A stretch of DNA of 11,838 nt from Phocaeicola_A sp964481755 (GTDB lineage: Bacteria > Bacteroidota > Bacteroidia > Bacteroidales > Bacteroidaceae), in NCBI GenBank assembly GCA_964481755.1, contig CAYZVH010000095.1, forward strand, positions 1 through 11,838. The letters run 5' to 3'. The translations under genes were made by a program, and so were the position numbers. The notes below the pieces were generated by a model. It was given only the letters and a program-made list of their open reading frames with translations. It was not told the DNA's origin and ran no database searches. Of the stretch, positions 8,796 to 11,838 are shown piece by piece (positions within the stretch are counted from its first letter, which is position 1; every line of letters begins with the position of its first letter).

Positions 8796-9089
8796 ATGAA
8801 ATCAGTATTCATCACCTTCGACCAGTCTTTCTACGAGAGTGTGTTGGCCATACTCGACCGTCTGAACTGCCGTGGCTTCACCTTCGTGGAGCAGGTGCAG
8901 GGCCGTGGCTCCAAGACCGGCGAGCCCCACTACGGCAGCCACGCCTGGCCTTCCATGTGCAGCGCCATCTTCACGATGGTGCCCGACGAGCGGGTGGACT
9001 CGTTGCTCGACGCCCTCCACAAGATAGACCTAGAGAGCGAGCAGCTCGGTCTGCGCGCCTTCGTGTGGAACATAGAGAAGAGCATCTAA
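8796..9089 (+). CDS. Small PII-like protein, last gene of the RND efflux operon
   Basis: This 97-residue cytoplasmic protein has no signal peptide or membrane segment. Its order of predicted elements resembles the PII/GlnB ferredoxin-like fold: beta1 (residues 2-8, KSVFITF), alpha1 (11-24), beta2 (27-35), a glycine- and histidine-rich loop in T-loop position (36-52, GRGSKTGEPHYGSHAWP), beta3 (53-62), alpha2 (64-77) and a final strand (85-93). Tyr46 lies in the loop, but I cannot align it with confidence to the modified tyrosine of GlnB. His45, His49, Cys25 and Cys55 could bind metal; this is speculation. Known PII-like proteins sit beside transporters and sense nucleotides or metabolites, so a role in regulating this pump is inferred. 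AAGGA ends one base before the ATG, too close for a standard ribosome binding site. The fold call comes from pattern only. Confidence 0.7.
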   Translation: MKSVFITFDQSFYESVLAILDRLNCRGFTFVEQVQGRGSKTGEPHYGSHAWPSMCSAIFTMVPDERVDSLLDALHKIDLESEQLGLRAFVWNIEKSI

Positions 9090-9113
9090 GCTCTGAACTG
9101 AGATATTGAAACT

Positions 9114-9156
9114 GAAATCCCGCGTACTCCCTTTCTAGTGGAGTATGCGGGATTTC
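9114..9156 (+). terminator. Terminator hairpin of the efflux operon
   Basis: A 17-base arm at 9114-9130 (GAAATCCCGCGTACTCC) pairs with 9140-9156 around a nine-base loop; the only imperfection is one G-T pair. It starts 25 bases after the PII-like stop. The following T-tract is poor (GTTATTTGG), so termination may be partial or the stem may also protect the 3' end of the transcript. Confidence 0.75.
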
Positions 9157-9295
9157 GTTATTTGGTGGGCCTTCGTTATTAAGGTGCTCCTCGTTTGTTT
9201 TCCTAGTTCGTCGTCCCTCGTCGGGTCGTCCGTTCGTTTTCCTCGTTCGTATGGTCTTCGTTAGGTCGACCGTTCGTTCGTCGTCCTTCGTTCGT
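9155..9295. repeat. Degenerate TCGT-rich low-complexity array
   Basis: The plus strand holds 16 TCGT tetramers in about 140 bases, starting at 9155, 9173, 9191, 9208, 9211, 9218, 9226, 9234, 9243, 9247, 9258, 9274, 9278, 9281, 9288 and 9292. The first members are spaced near 17-18 bases (9155, 9173, 9191, 9208, 9226, 9243), and TTCGTTATT occurs twice at the left end. The stretch is poor in A, has no plausible coding frame, and lies between two converging genes. Confidence 0.7.
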
Positions 9296-9331
9296 GTGGC
9301 CCTCGCCTGGGAACGTCTCTTTCGGCTTCTA

Positions 9332-9386
9332 GTTAGGGAAATTTATCTCCTCGGTCAGGAAAAACTTTTTTCCCGGTTAGGGAAAT
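9332..9386. repeat. GTTAGGGAAAT repeats and small hairpin near the radical SAM gene 3' end
   Basis: GTTAGGGAAAT occurs at 9332-9342 and again at about 9376-9386, with a related GTCAGGAAAA between them. On the minus strand, downstream of the radical SAM stop, TTTCCC and GGGAAA (9380-9385 with 9369-9374) flank a five-base loop, followed by a run of T on that strand (9361-9364 and neighbours). This could act as a weak terminator for the minus-strand gene. Confidence 0.4.
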
Positions 9387-9390
9387 AATT

Positions 9391-10167
9391 CTAGTACGAT
9401 ACGCTCACCTTCAGGCCTGCCTCGGTTATCAGCGCGGCTATGCGGTCCAGCTCCTCGTGGGTGGCCTTCAGCAGGTCGTGGTCGGGCGTCTCGCGGTCTA
9501 TGGTGTAGATCATCACCTGGCGCGGGGCGATGCGCTTCACCGCCTCCAGCCAAGGCAACACGTAGCGGTCGGTGGTGTTGTCCACGTCCCGTCCCTCGTA
9601 GCGGCCCTTCATGAACATGGTCTGTATGATGAGGTTGCCGTGGAAGGCCTCCAGGCCCTCGATGACGCGCCTCACGTCGTACGCCCCCGTGGGTTGGTTC
9701 ACCAGGCGGATGTAGTCCGCGTCCACGGTGTCCAGCTTCAGGATGTTGTTGTCCACCCGGTTCAGTGCGGCGAACACCTCTGGCCGTTGGATGAAGGTGC
9801 TGTTGCTCAGCACGCTCACCTTCGCCTGTGGAAAGTAAGCGTCGCGCAAGGCCAGCGTGTCGTCTATGATTTCGGCGAAGTGGGGGTGTGCCGTGGGCTC
9901 GCCGTTGCCGGCGAAGGTCAGCACGTCGGGCCGTGGGCCGTGGGCCTGCATGTCCCGTAGGCGGGCCTCCAGCGCCTCGTGCACCTCCTCGCGCGTGGGG
10001 CGCCGCAGGGTGGGGCGGAAGTCGGCGTTGAATCCGCATTCGCAATAGACACAGTCGAAGGTGCAGACCTTGCCGTCCCCCGGCATCAGGTTGATGCCCA
10101 GCGACACGCCCAGTCGGCGGCTGTGCACAGGCCCGAATATGGGCGATGGATAAATCACTGTAGACAT
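9391..10167 (-). CDS. Radical SAM protein, COG0731-like
   Basis: A 258-residue radical SAM enzyme. The [4Fe-4S] ligands are Cys35, Cys39 and Cys42 in VCTFDCVYC (CxxxCxxC), with an extra Cys44 close by. GNGEP at 87-91 is the SAM-binding GGE-type motif, and the N-terminus IFGPVHSRRLGVSLGINL is typical of the small radical SAM proteins grouped in COG0731, distantly related to the wyosine-synthesis enzyme TYW1. There is no auxiliary domain. The reaction is unknown to me and neighbours do not help: it lies alone, converging on the efflux operon and divergent from ddh. The ATG at 10165-10167 is supported by AAAGGAGA ten bases upstream, an unusually good Shine-Dalgarno for this window. Confidence 0.85.
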   Translation of the reverse strand: MSTVIYPSPIFGPVHSRRLGVSLGINLMPGDGKVCTFDCVYCECGFNADFRPTLRRPTREEVHEALEARLRDMQAHGPRPDVLTFAGNGEPTAHPHFAEIIDDTLALRDAYFPQAKVSVLSNSTFIQRPEVFAALNRVDNNILKLDTVDADYIRLVNQPTGAYDVRRVIEGLEAFHGNLIIQTMFMKGRYEGRDVDNTTDRYVLPWLEAVKRIAPRQVMIYTIDRETPDHDLLKATHEELDRIAALITEAGLKVSVSY

Positions 10168-10177
10168 AATGTGTATT

Positions 10178-10185
10178 TCTCCTTT
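10178..10185 (-). promoter_or_regulatory. Ribosome binding site of the radical SAM gene
   Basis: The minus strand reads AAAGGAGA, ten bases before the ATG. It fixes the start and stands out because most other genes in the window lack such a site. Confidence 0.6.
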
Positions 10186-10195
10186 CTTGCTTTTT

Positions 10196-10224
10196 GCTGC
10201 AAACTTTTTATCGCTGCAAACTTA
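10196..10224 (-). promoter_or_regulatory. Putative -7 region of the radical SAM gene with an 11-bp direct repeat
   Basis: The minus strand has TAAGTTTG (plus 10217-10224), a full match to TAnnTTTG, about 50 bases before the ATG. The plus-strand sequence GCTGCAAACTT occurs twice, at 10196-10206 and 10213-10223, 17 bases apart, so the -7 box is partly duplicated. No good -33 element is visible. Confidence 0.4.
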
Positions 10225-10430
10225 CATAAAAGTATGGGACGTTGTACGTTCACCGTCGGGTTATTTCAATTTCAGTCGTTCGGAGGTTGACGTGTCGATG
10301 GGTTGGTGCCGCTCTCCCTTTATATCTACTTTATGAAGAGTGTCTCTTTTGCAAACGTCTAACGAATAGGGACGGAATGCTTTCAGATTATAAATCTTTG
10401 GCTCCCGTTTCTTCCCTTTCTCCTGCAAAT

Positions 10431-10462
10431 GTTGGCCGCTAGTGGAATAATGATTACTTTTG
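10431..10462 (+). promoter_or_regulatory. Putative promoter of ddh
   Basis: GTTG at 10431-10434 and TACTTTTG at 10455-10462 are separated by 20 bases. This matches the Bacteroidetes TTTG-N19-21-TAnnTTTG pattern with one mismatch in the -33 box. The implied leader is about 35 bases before the ATG at 10504. It is the best-matching promoter in the window together with that of the efflux operon. Confidence 0.65.
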
Positions 10463-10503
10463 CGCCGTCTAAGTAATGAACAACTTAAAGCATCCATAAA
10501 CGT

Positions 10504-11403
10504 ATGAACAAGATTAGAGCTGCCATCGTTGGATATGGCAACATAGGCAAGTATGCTTTGGAAGCCCTTCAGGTCGCTCCCGACTTCGAGGTGGCTGGCA
10601 TTGTGCGCCGCTGTGGCGCTGAGAACCGCCCCGCTGAGCTGGCGGACTATCCCGTGGTGAAGAGCATCAAGGAACTGCACGACGTGGACGTGGCCATCCT
10701 CGCCACCCCCACACGCAGTGTGGAGGAGCACGCCAAGGAGTGCCTCGCACTGGGCATCAACACCGTCGATAGTTTCGACATCCACACTCAGATAGCCGAC
10801 CTGCGCCGCACCCTCGGCCCCCTGGCCAAGGAGCATGGCGCCGTCTCCATCATCTCCGCCGGATGGGACCCGGGAAGTGACTCCATCGTGCGCACACTCA
10901 TGCAGAGCCTCGCTCCCAAGGGCGTCAGCTACACCAACTTCGGCCCCGGCATGAGCATGGGCCACACCGTGGCCGTGAAAGCCATCAAGGGCGTGAAGGC
11001 CGCGCTCTCCATGACCATCCCCGTAGGCACAGGCATCCACCGCCGCATGGTCTACATCGAGGTGGAGGACGGATACCGATTCGAGGACGTGGCCGCAGCC
11101 ATCAAGGCCGACGCCTACTTTGCCAACGACGAGACGCACGTCATGCAGGTTCCCTGCGTGGACGACCTCAAGGACATGGGCCATGGCGTGAACCTCACCC
11201 GCAAGGGTGTCTCCGGCAAGACGCAGAACCAGTTGCTGGAGTTCAACATGCGGATTAACAACCCCGCCCTCACCGGCCAGGTGCTGGTGAACGTGGCCCG
11301 CGCCACCATGAAGCAGCAGCCCGGTTGCTACACGATGATTGAGATTCCCGTCATCGACATGCTCTACGGCGACCGCGAGGAGCTCATCAAACACCTCGTG
11401 TAG
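10504..11403 (+). CDS. ddh: meso-diaminopimelate D-dehydrogenase
   Basis: A 299-residue NADPH-dependent enzyme (EC 1.4.1.16) that reductively aminates L-2-amino-6-oxopimelate (tetrahydrodipicolinate) with ammonia to meso-2,6-diaminopimelate. This one-step route bypasses the acylated intermediates and supplies lysine and peptidoglycan. The N-terminal Rossmann motif is VGYGNIG (residues 9-15). Family signatures follow: VDSFDIH at 88-94 and SAGWDPGSDSIVR from residue 118, then a C-terminal substrate-binding and dimerisation domain. Its length matches the shorter type II enzymes (as in Symbiobacterium) rather than the about 320-residue corynebacterial type. It is monocistronic, with its own promoter upstream and a hairpin downstream. 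Confidence 0.95.
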   Translation: MNKIRAAIVGYGNIGKYALEALQVAPDFEVAGIVRRCGAENRPAELADYPVVKSIKELHDVDVAILATPTRSVEEHAKECLALGINTVDSFDIHTQIADLRRTLGPLAKEHGAVSIISAGWDPGSDSIVRTLMQSLAPKGVSYTNFGPGMSMGHTVAVKAIKGVKAALSMTIPVGTGIHRRMVYIEVEDGYRFEDVAAAIKADAYFANDETHVMQVPCVDDLKDMGHGVNLTRKGVSGKTQNQLLEFNMRINNPALTGQVLVNVARATMKQQPGCYTMIEIPVIDMLYGDREELIKHLV

Positions 11404-11423
11404 GCGCTCCCGCAGCTCACACA

Positions 11424-11487
11424 CATAGCCACAGGCGACCTTCCCCACTCACTCCGACGCGTGGGGGAGGCCGCCTGTGTTGCTATG
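11424..11487 (+). terminator. Long imperfect hairpin after ddh
   Basis: CATAGC (11424-11429) pairs with GCTATG (11482-11487). Further in, CACAGGCG pairs with CGCCTGTG, and CCCCAC with GTGGGG at the loop, with small internal mismatches. The hairpin begins 20 bases after the ddh stop. A TTTT lies about ten bases beyond it (around 11497-11501), so this is a plausible but not classical intrinsic terminator. Confidence 0.65.
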
Positions 11488-11816
11488 GGTGGTAATGTTT
11501 TCGCATACAGAACCTTGCCCGAAGCGTTTTTTAACCTCAATCCATCGCACCGCATAATGCGTTGCATTACACACCGTTACCTTCACGTACCGACAAGATA
11601 ATTTACCATTCGGGGGGGGGTAGAAGCGAAAATAATTGATAGTAACCTTTGGTTATGTCGCTGAAACTATGTAACTTGGCACGCTGAACCGACCCGGTGC
11701 CGCAAGTTGCTGCTGCTGTCGTGCCGTAGCCACGCACGCCTCACGGCGGCGCACCGAAGGAGGGACAACAATAGAATTTAATTATAGTACAAACTAACAT
11801 CAATAAAACCAAAAGC
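11488..11816. other. Non-coding leader upstream of the last gene
   Basis: No coding frame is supported here. Visible elements are a T6 run at about 11527-11532, a short palindrome TAATGC-gtt-GCATTA at 11555-11569, a run of nine G at 11612-11620, a weak -7-like AACCTTTG at 11644-11651 inside a small TAACC-ttt-GGTTA palindrome, and the stem-loop listed separately. The sequence changes abruptly from AT-rich (to 11655) to GC-rich (about 11676-11765), then AT-rich again just before the ATG. Confidence 0.55.
11673..11708 (+). ncRNA. Stem-loop in the 5' leader of the last gene
   Basis: AACTTG (11673-11678) pairs with CAAGTT (11703-11708), and GCAC (11679-11682) with GTGC (11697-11700), giving a ten-pair stem with a two-base bulge and a 14-base loop. 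A GCTGCTGCTG run and further complementary GC-rich segments follow at 11709-11755. I do not recognise a known riboswitch, and a regulatory role is inference. Confidence 0.4.
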
Positions 11817-11838
11817 ATGAAAAAGTCATGGTTACCCT
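11817..11838 (+). CDS. Start of an unidentified protein, cut by the window edge
   Basis: ATG at 11817 opens a frame reading MKKSWLP to the right edge. The Lys-Lys start and the A-rich, Shine-Dalgarno-poor upstream stretch (ACATCAATAAAACCAAAAGC) resemble the starts of exported Bacteroidetes proteins. Seven codons are too few to name a product. Confidence 0.5.

Larger units (their letters stand above)
10168..10503. other. Divergent intergenic region, radical SAM gene and ddh
   Basis: These 336 bases hold promoters at both ends (listed separately). The middle, about 10230-10425, contains no coding frame with family character, no tRNA and no clear RNA fold that I can recognise; I see nothing to annotate there. 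Confidence 0.6.

Noticed and set aside
9079..9094. A five-pair hairpin AGAGC-GCTCT across the PII-like stop codon.
   Set aside because: Too short to matter beside the 17-bp stem that follows 20 bases later.
9155..9295. The TCGT-rich block as a CRISPR array.
   Set aside because: There are no constant repeats of 24 bases or more with unique spacers of even length, and no cas genes.
10261..11448. A 395-codon minus-strand open frame opposite ddh.
   Set aside because: Antisense shadow with His/Val/Gly-rich composition; ddh on the plus strand has clear family signatures and its own promoter.

Overview
The window looks like chromosomal DNA from a GC-rich member of the Bacteroidales (Bacteroidetes). 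Several signs agree. Putative promoters have the Bacteroidetes form (TTTG or GTTG near -33, then TAnnTTTG near -7). Most start codons lack a strong Shine-Dalgarno sequence. AT-rich intergenic DNA separates coding DNA with G/C-biased third positions. The gene set (malic enzyme with a PTA-like domain, RND efflux operon, a short meso-diaminopimelate dehydrogenase) also fits. Species cannot be decided from the sequence. No tRNA, rRNA, CRISPR array, insertion sequence, integrase or phage gene was seen.

Layout. (1) 1-2230, minus: a malic enzyme whose C-terminus runs off the left edge. (2) 2231-2542: a divergent intergenic region with a promoter on each side, a 22-bp tandem repeat, and a palindrome over the predicted start site of the next operon. 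(3) 2543-9089, plus: a tight five-gene operon of TetR-type repressor, TolC-type outer-membrane channel, lipoprotein periplasmic adaptor, HAE/AcrB-type RND pump and a small PII-like protein. Gaps are 2, 10, 21 and 16 bases, and a 17-bp-stem hairpin follows. (4) 9157-9390: a low-complexity block with 16 TCGT tetramers, then short repeats near the end of the converging gene. (5) 9391-10167, minus: a COG0731-like radical SAM protein. (6) 10168-10503: a divergent promoter region. (7) 10504-11403, plus: meso-diaminopimelate D-dehydrogenase, followed by a long imperfect hairpin. (8) 11488-11816: a long non-coding leader with a G9 tract and a strong stem-loop, before a coding region of which only seven codons are visible.

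How the genes work together. The central operon encodes a complete tripartite efflux pump: inner-membrane proton-driven RND protein with all five proton-relay residues, lipid-anchored adaptor, and outer-membrane duct. A repressor heads the operon and probably controls it through the palindrome over its start site. The most unusual member is the 97-residue PII-like protein at the end, which may sense a ligand and modulate the pump. The flanking genes are metabolic: malic enzyme links malate to pyruvate and NADPH, and Ddh makes meso-DAP for lysine and peptidoglycan. They have no evident link to efflux.
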